Assembly (NCBI RefSeq): GCF_900090045.1
Contig: NC_041787.1
Coordinates: forward strand, 1,136,001 to 1,200,000
DNA: 64,000 nt
Source of the DNA: Plasmodium malariae
Lineage: Eukaryota; Apicomplexa; Aconoidasida; Haemosporida; Plasmodiidae
Direction: 5' to 3'
Position 1 is the stretch's first letter; each line of letters starts with the position of its first letter. Positions 34,787-46,452 of the stretch are shown one piece after another. The notes beneath the pieces are model-generated. The model saw only the letters and a list, made by a program, of their open reading frames with translations. It searched no databases and was not told the DNA's origin. Position numbers and translations under genes: made by a program.

Positions 34787-37336
34787 TTAAATTATATTAT
34801 TATACATTTTATCTTTTTTATACGTAAATTTAAGAACATATAGAAGACAAAAGGACAATAACCATGGTAAACAAGTGAGAATTAATAAAACATCTGACAA
34901 AACATGAACATTATGTTTATTAACATTCGTGTTAATACCTTTTATATTCTTTTTATCAATATAATTATATCGATTTAACAAAAAGGATAAAAAAAAGGTA
35001 CCTACAATGGAAGACCCAATATTTTCAAATGCATTCATTAATGCCATAACAAAAGCTGTATGTCTTTGTTTAACTATATCAATGATTATAGGTTTATGCG
35101 TACCGATATTTATCCATCCACTTAATATACCCATGAATACGGAAATAATTACAAAATAAATGAAAGAATCTGCTTCTTTTGGTATAAAAAAAAATAAAGT
35201 AAACATTAAAACAATCCTACAGCAGTGGGTACTCATACCTATTAGTTGACGATTTATATCTTTGTTCAATTTGTAGATATAATCACTTATTATTCCAATA
35301 AATGGTGATATTAAACTTGCACATAACCAACTTGATGACATAATAAAACCACTTTTAAAATCAGAAATATTACAATACTGAAAAAAATAAATCATTAAAC
35401 TTAGAACATGTCTTGGTATTGCATTTAACATTCCCATTGTAATCATCAACCAAAAGCTGTAATTTTTAAAAACATATTTTATTTCATATAAATACGAAAA
35501 TTCATATTTTAATTTTTTCCCCTTTTCGTTCCCACCTCTTTCCAGTAAATTAGATAGTTCATCCTTTTGCTCAAAATTATCACTTTCATCTTTCTGAGTC
35601 GTAAATATTGAACCGGAGCTTCTCTCATCATTCGCATTGTTTGTGCTGTTCTGGAAGGTATTTTTTACGCCCTCCTTGATATTACCATAATTATAGCTAT
35701 TGTGATGGTTACCGTAACTGTTACTACAATTTTTACTATTATTATCACTGCTATTTGTGGGGGCATCACACCTGACGCGGTCATTCTTATTGTACTGCTT
35801 CAATCTGTCCCTCTTGAAGGACAAATTATTAATGGTCCTCTTGATAATACTACTATTCATTTTATCACTACTTGATATAAGACTTGTGGAATTATAATTA
35901 TCCCCTGTGCTTATATTATCCATAGCTGTGCATCTGTTCATATTATTTAAATAAGAATCGTTTTCATTCCCTCTAAACATATATCCATCTTTATTTAATT
36001 TACTGCTGTTGTAATATGTCTTCTTCACTTCTGTGAATTTTTCCCTTTGTATTTCATTAATGGTATCGTTTTTCGAAATATTCTGTTTTATATTAAATGT
36101 AGACACTTCTTTTCCTAATTCATTTTCCTTATTTGATAAGTTAAAGCATAATAATTCATCATTTCCTTCTTTATTATAATAGTAATTATTATTACCCTTA
36201 AAATTTTCTTCGTATAAATCTTCCAAGTTATCAAATGATACCATATAATTCAGATTGTTATTTTTCCTTCTATCTTTTCCTAATTTATTTTTCTTTATTA
36301 ATTTTAACAAATATATACATACAAAAATTGGAAAAAAGGAAATGATGAAATAGCATATACGCCAACCATTGAATCCTAAATATAATTTATTACTTAAATT
36401 TGTATTTATGGATATAGACAACGTATGTGAAATGGATGAAAAAAAATGCAAGAAACCAAAAATCGTGCTTCTATTTTCACTAAACACTTTATTCGTATAT
36501 ATTTTTTGTATTAATATATATATACATGCATTATTAATACCCATAATAAACATAAAAAAAAAAAAATATACGAAATTGTTAGAAATCATTATTCCAAATA
36601 TAACTATTATATAAGTTATTGATGATATAAAGAGTACATTCAGAGTATATCCATATTCACCTAATGTCACTTCCTCATTTGATATAGGTATATTTTCTGC
36701 GTATTTTTTATCATCAAATAATTTCTCTTCCTCTTCTATTTCTTCCTCCTTTGTTTTATTTTTTTTTTTTTTTTTTCCTTCTTCTTTTTCTTCTTCTTCT
36801 TCTGCTTCCTCTTCTTCCCCTTCTTTTACTGTTTTCCTCATTTCACCAACTAGCCAAGGAGATTTATCCTCATTCATTCGAATGTTCATTTCCCCCATTA
36901 ATTTCGAAGTTTCCTTATGTTCGAGTTCATTTTTAAAACTTATTTCATAGTGAGTATTATTATTTAATTCTGCATTATTCACATTATCACATTTTAAAGA
37001 AGAAATTTTTTTAAAAGAATAATCAAAAAACAATGCAAAAAAAAAATTGCAAGTTGCATATGCTAACTTGTAAATTGTGTTCATATAATACAAAGTCCTT
37101 ACGTCTATATTAAAATCATTCTCTATTGATTTATATAATGATGGTAATGTTTGATCAAGGTATTTATGTATAAATGTAAAGAACAAACATAACAAAAATG
37201 TATTTATATATGTATATTGTAATTTATTTTTCGGAAACAAATTTTTTACATTATAAAAAAGCTTCTCAAATAATATGTTCTTTTTCTTCCATTTTTCCAA
37301 AAGACTGTTACTGTTGTGTATTTCTGAAGTGTCCAT
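34787..37336 (-). CDS. Major facilitator superfamily transporter
   Basis: 849 residues, single exon, an integral membrane protein with about 12 predicted helices. Helices 1-2 (TYINTFLLCLFFTFIHKYL; IYKLAYATCNFFFALFFDY) are followed by an acidic insert (about 140-230, rich in Glu and Lys). Helices 3-6 (YIIVIFGIMISNNFVYFFFF; IMGINNACIYILIQKIY; ICYFIISFFPIFVCIYLL) come next. A roughly 280-residue Asn/Ser-rich cytoplasmic loop (about 350-630) separates the halves, as in MFS proteins generally but much enlarged. Helices 7-12 include FWLMITMGMLNAIPRHVLSL, LISPFIGIISDYIYK (the MFS loop 8-9 motif region) and VIISVFMGILSGWINIGTH. The substrate cannot be told from sequence; the nearest families I recognise are spinster-like or general metabolite/drug MFS proteins. 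It diverges from the WBP11-like gene. Confidence 0.8.
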   Translation of the reverse strand: MDTSEIHNSNSLLEKWKKKNILFEKLFYNVKNLFPKNKLQYTYINTFLLCLFFTFIHKYLDQTLPSLYKSIENDFNIDVRTLYYMNTIYKLAYATCNFFFALFFDYSFKKISSLKCDNVNNAELNNNTHYEISFKNELEHKETSKLMGEMNIRMNEDKSPWLVGEMRKTVKEGEEEEAEEEEEKEEGKKKKKNKTKEEEIEEEEKLFDDKKYAENIPISNEEVTLGEYGYTLNVLFISSITYIIVIFGIMISNNFVYFFFFMFIMGINNACIYILIQKIYTNKVFSENRSTIFGFLHFFSSISHTLSISINTNLSNKLYLGFNGWRICYFIISFFPIFVCIYLLKLIKKNKLGKDRRKNNNLNYMVSFDNLEDLYEENFKGNNNYYYNKEGNDELLCFNLSNKENELGKEVSTFNIKQNISKNDTINEIQREKFTEVKKTYYNSSKLNKDGYMFRGNENDSYLNNMNRCTAMDNISTGDNYNSTSLISSSDKMNSSIIKRTINNLSFKRDRLKQYNKNDRVRCDAPTNSSDNNSKNCSNSYGNHHNSYNYGNIKEGVKNTFQNSTNNANDERSSGSIFTTQKDESDNFEQKDELSNLLERGGNEKGKKLKYEFSYLYEIKYVFKNYSFWLMITMGMLNAIPRHVLSLMIYFFQYCNISDFKSGFIMSSSWLCASLISPFIGIISDYIYKLNKDINRQLIGMSTHCCRIVLMFTLFFFIPKEADSFIYFVIISVFMGILSGWINIGTHKPIIIDIVKQRHTAFVMALMNAFENIGSSIVGTFFLSFLLNRYNYIDKKNIKGINTNVNKHNVHVLSDVLLILTCLPWLLSFCLLYVLKFTYKKDKMYNNII

Positions 37337-39421
37337 TTATTTCTATACGCTGTTCAAGTTTTAAAAAACAAAATTTATAAATAAATAAATAAAACGTTCC
37401 CTTTCTTTCGCGATTTGACTGTCATGAAATATTTACCGTGGTATAAGGAATAAGGAAAATGGAAAAGAAAACAAAACGAAACAAAAGAAATGAAATAAAA
37501 TGAAATGAAAAAGAGAGGTTCGTTCTCTTTTTACCGGGATAACTGACTATGTTGTGCAGGAAAAATCTTCCTGCAACTTCATGCTATGAAAAAAAAAATA
37601 AGAACAAAAACAATACAACCCTTAAATATGTGTACATATATATATATATATATACATATTCCATACACGTATGTATTATTCATTTATATATACAAACGGT
37701 GCGGAGAAAAACAAATTTTTTGCACGTATGCCATTACACACAAAGCTAAAACATGTTAAATGTTACTATAATAGTAAAAAAAAAATTACGACCCAAGTAT
37801 ACAAAACACATACATATTTGCAAATACGAGCGTACGCTGGTTGTATATAATCTACCACGCATGACCATTTACTGACAATTATATACATACAATACATGCA
37901 ACACATACAATATATATATATATATATATACTAATAACCATTTGTGTGTTAGATAAATAAAAAAAAAATTATTTAAAACCCAATCATAAATTGAACGTTT
38001 AAATTAGGTACATAATACTTTTCAGAAAATACATACACATACAAATGTACATATAAATATAAAAAACTACATTAACTTCATAACAAAAATATAAATAAAA
38101 TTACAAAAGGTATAAAACAAAATGCGATAAGGAGGTGTCCTCTCTCTCTCTTAATATTGTTTAATCAGGAACTACAAAAAAAAAAAAAAAAAAAAAAAAA
38201 ACAAAACATATATTCAAAATAATATTAATAATCACATTAAAATGAACTTATATTATTAAGTGCCATGTATTGAAACTAAATACCATGTGATATCTTTACT
38301 AAAAAATTTCTTTAACATTTTTATAATTGAAAATTAAAAATTATTTAATTCTAATAAAATAATGTTTAATAACCCTACTATACTTTATACGTATGTATAT
38401 ATACATATATATATAATATAATTATTTATACTATATTTCCAAAATTACCCACGGCATATACAAACAGTAATACATCTTTACATGAATACATATACATACA
38501 TGCATATATAATAAAAAATAAAGAAAAAACTGCTTATAATAAATCCAATGAAAAAAAAAAATCTATTTAAAACTGAAAAAAAATAAAAACGCGTAAAATG
38601 TGAAAAAAAAAAAAAAATTTTATGTATATATATAAATGTTTATACAATAATATGAAAGTTCATAAAAAAAACAATGTTTATATCCATATATAAAAAGGAG
38701 AAAACTTGTTTTACAAAAGGAAATGTATATTTTATAAAAACGGAAAAAATGTACTATATACAATGTAATAAGAGGAAAACACAAAATGAACAACAAATGA
38801 CAAAAGAGGCGTACGACAAAAAAATTGATTACCGTGCTTCGCCTATTGGCATATTTACATAGTCCAAAAATGAAAGGAAGGGAAATTGTAAAATATGTTT
38901 TTCAGTAAAATGGAATTTTGTTTTTTATTGATTTACACAAATCATTTTACAAAAAATCTTTCGGAGTTTTAGCAATTAAAGTTTTTGTAAATTTTTTTTT
39001 TTTTTTTTTTTAACAGTAACAATACCAATACCAATTTCGCATTCTCACGAAAAAAAATAAATATAATAATTAATAATATAATAACAGTATAACTAGAATT
39101 TTTTTATGGTTGCCCCACCATGAGTGAAGTACCACATAATAAAGACCTATACATCTTAGCACATAACACAGTACAATATAAAAAAACGTAGGATGTGAGA
39201 GAAAAAAAAAAGGCAAGATATTTTTATGTTTTTCAATATAACAGTTTTTAAAAGCAGAACAAAAAAAAAAAAAAAATATGTGCATATCATTTTGTGTGTG
39301 TATAGCCTTTCCTTATTAATGTTTACTCATGAGTAATATAAGTTTATATAATAATTTAAGTGGAATAATACAGATGGAATAACTATTTTTTTCTTTTTTA
39401 AAAAAAAAAAAAGAATATACG
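37337..39421. other. Divergent intergenic region
   Basis: About 2.1 kb between the starts of the MFS (-) and WBP11-like (+) genes, so two promoters. It holds (TA)n tracts (37628-37652, 37911-37932) and poly(A)/poly(T) runs (38175-38200, 38990-39013). A 62-codon plus-strand frame at 38674-38862 is less simple in composition than its surroundings, but I see no splice partners, motif or homology for it. Confidence 0.45.
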
Positions 39422-41305
39422 ATGAAGTTCAACACAAAGACATCAAAGGAAACTCTGAAAAAGGGAAAAATACCAACAGATATTTACAGAAAACATCAGA
39501 AAAAAAAAGAAAAAAAAAAGAAGAAAAAAGAGAGAGCTGAACAGTTAGAAATTATCATAAGTAAAAAAAATCCTTATGTAGTTAAGGAAAAATTAGATAC
39601 TCTTAAAAAAAAAGAAAAACAAGGGAAATTATTACCAGTAGAAAAGAACAAGTTAAAACAGTATGAACGTTTGTGGAATATAATAAAAGAAAAGGTAAAG
39701 GATAAAACTTACTTCTATAATAACAATGGAGTTATATATAACATGAATGATGAAAATGATGATAATAAAGATAACAGTGAGAGTGATGAATTTGATGAAC
39801 AGGATGAAAATGATGAATCTGATGAATCTGATAAGTCTAGTGATTCTAATAAGGACAGGTCGATTTCCGAGGGTAATGTACCCAGCGCAGAAGCAGAGTT
39901 AAATGCGCATTCATTATTTCCCAATAACAGTGTTGATGAAAATATTATAAAAAGTATTGATGACAATGAAGGAGATGATTTCTTCTTAGAATGTTTACCA
40001 TCCTTACCCATAGGATTACCAAGTGAGTTTATTAGAGAAAATGCAGATACACTTGAAAGGGACTACTGTTTCCATCTTAAAGGGAATTCGACGAATGGGT
40101 ATTTTAATTACACACCATACACAGCATTTAATGCTGCTAGCAATAGCAAATCTTGTACGTATAGCAACAGACAATATAGTGGGAACCCTGATTTAGCAAG
40201 TTATTACTACAATTATTATAATTGTTATCAACAACCATTTTATGAAAATTCAGGCAATAATAATAACGGTGAAAATTACCTGAACATGCAAGGTAAAAAA
40301 GAGAAAGTTCCGCTAAATAATGAACCAAATATGAATATAAGAAATTTTAACAAAACCAGTAATAACAATAATGTCAAAAATAGTGACCTCAGTAATAGCA
40401 ATTACAACAGTAATGATAACAATAGTAACAATGTTAATAAAATAAGAACGGATGGTATTTGTGAAGGCCCCACACTTTGCCTAAATGATGAGTTTAATAA
40501 AGCAAAATTGGACGAAGAAGAGAATCAATTATTAAATGATGTTAGAAATGGTAATACTAATAATGCTCACGACAACTGTAACAATGAAAACAATTATGTG
40601 AATAATGCTTTAAAGAAAAATATAAAAAATAGTAACATTCATAATACTGTTAACGTGTTCAATTACGCTAATATGTACTATCATAATTTTATGCCTATGC
40701 ATTATAATAACACGTTAAATAACAACAGTTTCAGAAGTAATAATTGCTCTGCGCATGCTTATAATAATAATGCTGTAAATTATGCTATGAGTAATGGTCA
40801 TACGAATAATAGTTACGTGCACAGCAGTTATATTAACAGCAGCCACATGAATAGAGTTTATATGAATAATAACCTAATGAAAAACATTTATGATGTCGAT
40901 CCGAAAAATCATACACATAAAGGAAAGAGGTATAATAATACTAACACGCATAATGGGGAAAACTCGTTAACAAAAAAGTCTTGCACAGAAAAAGATAGCT
41001 ATCATAATATATCGTCAAACCATCACGCAAGAACAAGCAAAGCAAATAATTCTGCTATGCATGTAAACAAAAATAATACAAGTACAAATAAAATTAATAC
41101 AAATAGAAATAACGTAATGGACAAAAGTAATGAACCGAATAATGCTCAATATTTTGTTCCAATTAACTTGAGACTAAAAAATAAATTAAATGATCTATGC
41201 GAAACTACAATTAACGCTGTTGATAAGGGAAAAAAAGATGAAGATAAAAATATTAATATAGATCTCGAATATAATAAATTCATCAAAGAAGTTAATTTAA
41301 ATTAG
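39422..41305 (+). CDS. WBP11-like protein (putative splicing-associated)
   Basis: 627 residues, single exon. The N-terminal 90 residues are a highly basic helix (TDIYRKHQKKKEKKKKKKER, then NPYVVKEKLDTLKKKEKQGK and NKLKQYERLWNIIKEK). The spacing resembles the WBP11 (WW-domain-binding protein 11) N-terminal domain: basic stretch, xNPxxI, then a LDxLxKxExxG helix. An acidic Asp/Glu/Ser block (about 110-145) and FLECLPSLPIGLP (about 185-200) follow. The short proline-containing piece is in the right place for the WBP11 PLPxGPP region, although the classic proline-rich repeats are absent. The remaining 400 residues are Asn-rich low complexity. WBP11 proteins work in the nucleus with the spliceosome and phosphatase 1. 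This assignment is by motif resemblance only. Confidence 0.6.
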   Translation: MKFNTKTSKETLKKGKIPTDIYRKHQKKKEKKKKKKERAEQLEIIISKKNPYVVKEKLDTLKKKEKQGKLLPVEKNKLKQYERLWNIIKEKVKDKTYFYNNNGVIYNMNDENDDNKDNSESDEFDEQDENDESDESDKSSDSNKDRSISEGNVPSAEAELNAHSLFPNNSVDENIIKSIDDNEGDDFFLECLPSLPIGLPSEFIRENADTLERDYCFHLKGNSTNGYFNYTPYTAFNAASNSKSCTYSNRQYSGNPDLASYYYNYYNCYQQPFYENSGNNNNGENYLNMQGKKEKVPLNNEPNMNIRNFNKTSNNNNVKNSDLSNSNYNSNDNNSNNVNKIRTDGICEGPTLCLNDEFNKAKLDEEENQLLNDVRNGNTNNAHDNCNNENNYVNNALKKNIKNSNIHNTVNVFNYANMYYHNFMPMHYNNTLNNNSFRSNNCSAHAYNNNAVNYAMSNGHTNNSYVHSSYINSSHMNRVYMNNNLMKNIYDVDPKNHTHKGKRYNNTNTHNGENSLTKKSCTEKDSYHNISSNHHARTSKANNSAMHVNKNNTSTNKINTNRNNVMDKSNEPNNAQYFVPINLRLKNKLNDLCETTINAVDKGKKDEDKNINIDLEYNKFIKEVNLN

Positions 41306-41652
41306 AAAAAAATGTGTTCTTATGTATTTTTCTTAAGTAGGGTATATAATTTACTATATATATATATATATATACACTTACAACTTTTTGTGTGATTATT
41401 TACTTGTATTACATATTTTTATTTGAACACGTATGTATATTTACCATCTATATATTTATGCATCCTTGTATTTAATTATTTGTGTATACGCATAATTGTG
41501 TATCCTTGTTTCTGTTTTAAAATAAATGCTTACTTAAATGAAAAAATGAAACAACTTGATTCGGGTAAAAAAGGATCATATATATATATATATATATATT
41601 TTATGCAAAAAATAAACTAACAAAAAAAAAGGTAATTAAACTGTAATTTTAT
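41306..41652. other. Short convergent intergenic region
   Basis: Only 347 bp between the stop codons of the WBP11-like gene (+) and the five-exon membrane protein (-). It has (TA)n tracts at 41356-41374 and 41579-41599. The two 3' UTRs probably overlap. Confidence 0.5.
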
Positions 41653-42583
41653 TTAGACAACACAAAAGAAGTAAGTTAAGTGGTATGCCCGGAAAAACGT
41701 TCTTTGCCTACAAATAAAAAAAGAAAGAAGTAAAATAAGGTGATATAAAATGTGAAGAAAAACAAAATATATCACTTTATAGAACAAACGAATGGGAAGC
41801 ATATGAGCAATTACCAGATAAGTGCACGTTGCTATCAAATTTGTAGCTATTAGGAGCATAATTACATATTTTAAGTTTTCTAATTTAAAAAAAAAAAAAA
41901 AAAAAAAATTCATAAAAATGGTAATAAAAATATGATAAAAAAAAAATAGACAAATGGTCAATGTTCGTCTTTTTTTAAATGTAAAATAATTAGTAGTTCT
42001 GTTTTTTACTGCTGTTCCTGATTAATAAGATATAAGGTACCCAAAAAAAAGAAGTTTTGTTTATTAAGTAGTTAAAAGGTATTCCTTGAAAAAAAAAAAG
42101 AAAAAAGAAATACGTAAAAAACGAGAAAAAAAAGTGTAAAAAACATTTCTCCCTAGGAACAGAGTTGTGTGTTTTGTTTCTTTATAACTTTATAATTTTT
42201 ACTTGAAATGTCATTAAAGTGATATAAGGAAATGTTGCTTTTAAACTCCTTACTGTACATAAAAAAATAAGAAAAATATAAGCGTGTTCATTTAACAAAA
42301 ATGGCTCTTTTTCTTTTTTAAAATAACAGTACTATAAATGCACATATGTATGTATATATCTATACCAACATATATATATATATATATATTTAACCGCAGT
42401 AAATCCAAGAAATTTGAATCAAAAACTTTGGATAAAGTGAAATTTCCAGAAAATGCAAATGGTACATAATTATTAACCAAATAATAAGCAACTAGCCAAA
42501 GAACTTTCAAGAATGTGTGCATCTAAAAAGAAAAAGGAAAAAAAAAAAAAAAAAAAAAATTAAAAAAATAAAAAAAAAAAAAA

Positions 42584-42617
<34 letters not shown>

Positions 42618-43988
42618 AAGATAATATTAAGGGTAAAGATGAAATATGGAATATATCACCATCATCACTCTACGTCTTATAGTTTGAAAATAAATTGCGC
42701 CCCCTTTTCTTTTTAAATCCATACCTCAAAACTATCTATTGTTTGTCTTAAGAATACAATAAAATAAATAAGTATTGCGACTAGCGCTTTGACTTCGTAA
42801 AACTTTTCATTATATGTTAAATATCTTACAAAGAATAGCATATGAATGTAAAACCTTAATTCAGTGCCATGGTAAGGATGCAAACTCCTATTATTATACT
42901 GAAACACACTTACACATGGGTTATTTATATAAAAAAAGATTAAAAATAAGAAGGAAAATAATTCTTCCCCACAATGATTATATTGAACATTTAAAAAATT
43001 TTTTAAAAAGAAAACTAATACGAATCCCGATAAAATAGCATTCGCGAACACAGTGCTTATGAATACGACCTGAGAAAGCGCAAGGGTGATATGTATATTT
43101 TGTATATGTAAATGAAACTCTGTTAAAAGGTGCGCATATGTTTATGCACAGGGGCACGCGTGTACCTAAGCATTTACGTATTTACATATATATATACATG
43201 CATACACATGAGTTGTTACAGGGCGGTTGACTATGTAACCGTGGTCATACCGAAAATTACTGCTAACAAATTCTGTCAATGCAAAAAAGTATGTTTATCT
43301 GTCATTTATTGTGTACTGCCATTTTGTTATTCACCTCATGTATGAATTATTTATTTTGTATTATACATGCAATTTGACTTTTTTATTTTTTGATAATTTA
43401 TATAGTATGCTATTCGTCTTTTTTTTTTTTTTTTTTTTTTTTGCTGTTACTATTTTTCTATTTCTGCTTTTGAGTTACCCGATTGACATGTTTGGCATAT
43501 AAGGACAATAGGGTGTAAACAAAAACGAAGGTGAAAAAGGTTTTCAAAAAATTGGAATCGTTTAAAAAAAATATATTAAAAAAAAACTTAAAAGAATGCA
43601 AAAAATTAACCAAATAATTTTCGCTGATTCCATTTTTAAATATTGATTTGAGATTTATGTCTTTTAAGTTGTAATTTAAAATACTATTATAATAATCGTA
43701 ACTAACACAAAAAAGTGATTTTACATTTTTATAATTTAATATATTTAAAACATAATAAGAAACAAAAAATAAAGAAGAAAATATTAGAGCAAAATAATTT
43801 ATGTTTGTAAATATATCTTTAATTTCACAAACAAATATTTTCGTTTTAAAAAAAAAATTCCTAATAAAATAATATGCAGGATTTTCCGTACTTACTATCA
43901 TATACAAACAAATAAATATTACACTAACAGTAATTAAAGGTTCCAACAAATCCATGTGGACACTATTTTGAGTATTTAAGTAATCCAT
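41653..43988 (-). CDS. Multipass membrane protein, unknown function, five exons
   Basis: I do not recognise the family. Five minus-strand exons, 43479-43988, 42725-43069, 42395-42522, 42203-42252 and 41653-42017, have GT..AG borders with matching phases (0, 0, 2, 1) and total 1398 nt, or 465 residues. This internal agreement is the main evidence that it is a real gene. At least eight hydrophobic segments are visible: LLEPLITVSVIFICLYMIV, YFALIFSSLFFVSYYVLNIL, TFFTFVFVYTLLSLY, FANAILSGFVLVFFL, ALVAILIYFIVFL, CLFFFYHIFITIFM, YVIMLLIATNLIATCTYLVI and KVIYFVFLHILYHLILLLSF. Between helices lies a polar, possibly conserved loop (RSLHPYHGTELRFYIH). A run of seven Phe is encoded by a poly(T) stretch near 41890-41910 and could be length-variable. 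I see no cleavable signal peptide. It could be an ER or organelle membrane enzyme or transporter subunit. Confidence 0.7.
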
Positions 43989-45305
43989 CTTTTTTCTTTA
44001 AATTACGAAAAGCTTACCTTATTGAATTAATTTATAAGTATAAATATATAAATATATAAATATATATATTTGTATATATCATAAAACTTCATAAGCCCTG
44101 CCAAATTTTATTTACATGCAGTGTTATATTACATTTATATTTCATAGTTCTTAAAAATAATAATATATATATATATATATAATACATGATATATAATATT
44201 AAACACAAATATACAAAAATAGTTCATAATTCCAAGGTTATCTTTGGTTCTGTCAATGCAAGCAAAAGGTAAAGGTTAATACTGAGCAATTTTTTAAGCC
44301 ATACAATAGGTGTGGCTATACGATGCATCCAAGTACGCAAATATGTGTATGATATGCTCACAATATAGGTATATTTTAAGTACAAAATATGTTTTACATA
44401 TGCATAGCATATGCATTTAGGTATAGGTATACTTTTTTATTTATTTATTCATTTATTTATTTATTTTTTTTTCTTTTTTGAATGTATAAACCACAACAAA
44501 AAAAATTACTGTTTTTATAAGCTATTTTTTTATCGGGATATTTCTTTTAATTCCTTAGCATATCGTTTGTTTTATTTTCCACAGATAAATGTTTGTTTAA
44601 TGCGAAAACAAAGCTTGTTACCAATGGTAAAAATTAAATGTCAGCTATTATAAATATATTATATATATTTGTATGTATATATTTGTATGTGTATATTTGT
44701 ATGTGTATATTTGTATGTATATATTTGTAAGTATATGTTCGCATGCAAATATTTGTATGCGTATATAGTCATATTTACATGATTAAACACTATTTCCTCT
44801 TATTTATGAATAAACGTAACTTGGACAAAAAGGAAACTTTTTTTTTTTTTTTTGTTTTACTTAATAACAGTATAATTATATTAAAAGGTAAGCACACGTA
44901 TGCGCGTGTTTATGTGCATTTATGAAGACAAGAATTGAAATATGTAAGAATTTGCATATACATATTTTTTTGAGAATATGGTGTTTCATTTTTCTTCTTT
45001 CTTTGACACATTCCCAATGGAAAAGGACAAGGACTATGTTGTTTTTCGTATAAGGAGTTTTCGTTAAAAAATTATGTTTTAAAATGAATATAAAACAAAC
45101 TACAGCTGTTCATACCGTTTTTCATATATTTAATTGGCTAAACTCCAGAGATATAATACTAGTACACACAATTACATTGATATCTATAGATATACATACA
45201 TAAGTATTATGTATGAATATATATGTATATGTACGTGTTAATATATACGTATGTACATGTACGCATGAATATATACGTATGTCTATGTACGTATGCATGT
45301 AAACG

Positions 45306-45345
<40 letters not shown>

Positions 45346-45954
45346 TTATTTAAATAAATATTTAAGAGAATAAATTAAATCCGCAAGGCCCTCATTTACA
45401 ATTTAAATACTTCAGACTATATAATTTGCCTTTTTTAATTGCATGCACGAATATTTTTTGTACGTTCGCGGTTAACTTTTTTTTTTTCCCTTGTAACTAG
45501 TTAGTCATATATGTTATTGTATATGTAATATTTTTCATTTAAAAATTAGACGGATATATTGTCATCAGCGTGTTAATGCATAGGTAATAATACTAACACA
45601 AACTACTGATATTTAAATTTAATATGAAAAATTGAAATAAAGGCTTTTCGCACGAGTGGGAATATGTGTACGTAAATTGGCGTCTATATAAACATATACA
45701 CAGACACTTATATACGTATACATACATACACCCATACACATGTACATAACATACGTACATACATATTTCCATGCACGCACTTTATTTCTCCTGTGAGTAC
45801 ATTATAACTACCAGTTCTACAGCAATATATAAACGTATCTAAAAATATAAACACATACATTTACTCACGTTGCAGCATTTTATAAGATCATTAAATCATA
45901 ATTGGTGAAATAAAAAAAAAAAGAAGAAAAAGAAAAAGAAAGATGACTAAGTGA

Positions 45955-46065
45955 TTAGGTGGTTAAATGGTTTGATGATTAAATGGTTTGATGATTAAAT
46001 GGTTTGATGATTAAATGATTTGATGATTAAATGGTTTAGTGATTAAATGGTTAAATGAATAATTG
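45955..46065. repeat. 15-bp repeat (GATTAAATGGTTTGAT)
   Basis: About seven tandem copies of ATGATTAAATGGTTTG-like units (15 bp), at 45955-46065. They lie downstream of the ANP32-like gene and 5' of the five-exon membrane protein. Confidence 0.85.
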
Positions 46066-46147
46066 AAATAGAGCTAATGAGGTGTGTGCAATAGCGCAAA
46101 ATAAAAATATTAAAACGTTATGCGGCACCCTCCTTAAAAAAAAATAG

Positions 46148-46250
46148 ATAATAATAATAAAATAAAATATGGTATAATAAAATATGGCATAAAAAAATAG
46201 GGTATAATAAAATATGGTAAAAAAAAATATGGTTTAATGTAATAAAATAA
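46148..46250. repeat. AATAAAATATGGTATA repeat
   Basis: Five or six copies of a unit near 16 bp, AATAAAATATGGTATA, in the 3' flank of the ANP32-like gene. Confidence 0.75.
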
Positions 46251-46452
46251 ACCAATACACAGTTTTACATAAGACACGCGAAATAATACGTACACTACTG
46301 CAATATAATTAGAACTTCAATAATAAAACGTGCATTATATATATATATATTATATATATATAATATATTTTTTTTTTTTTAAAAATAAAATATGTATCCG
46401 CAAAAAAATTTTACATTTCTCGTATCAAACCAATCATTTTGTAAAAAGTTAC

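Larger units (their letters stand above)
43989..46452. other. Intergenic region upstream of the five-exon membrane protein
   Basis: About 2.5 kb between two minus-strand genes. It holds AT tracts (44163-44182, 45306-45348), TGTATATTTGTATG repeats at 44660-44740 and two minisatellites near 46 kb. On the plus strand, small exon-like pieces can be seen (ATG at 44256, an acceptor at 44584, donors GTAAAA at 44627 and GTAAGC at 44888). I could not join them into one in-phase reading frame. Confidence 0.45.

Noticed and set aside
38674..38862. 62-codon plus-strand frame with mixed composition
   Set aside because: No motif, no splice partners and no recognisable homology; kept only as a note in the intergenic entry.
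44256..45066. Possible small multi-exon gene on the plus strand (ATG at 44256, acceptor at 44584, donors at 44627 and 44888, tail frame to about 45066)
   Set aside because: No combination of these sites gave an in-phase product without a stop at a junction, and no family was recognised.
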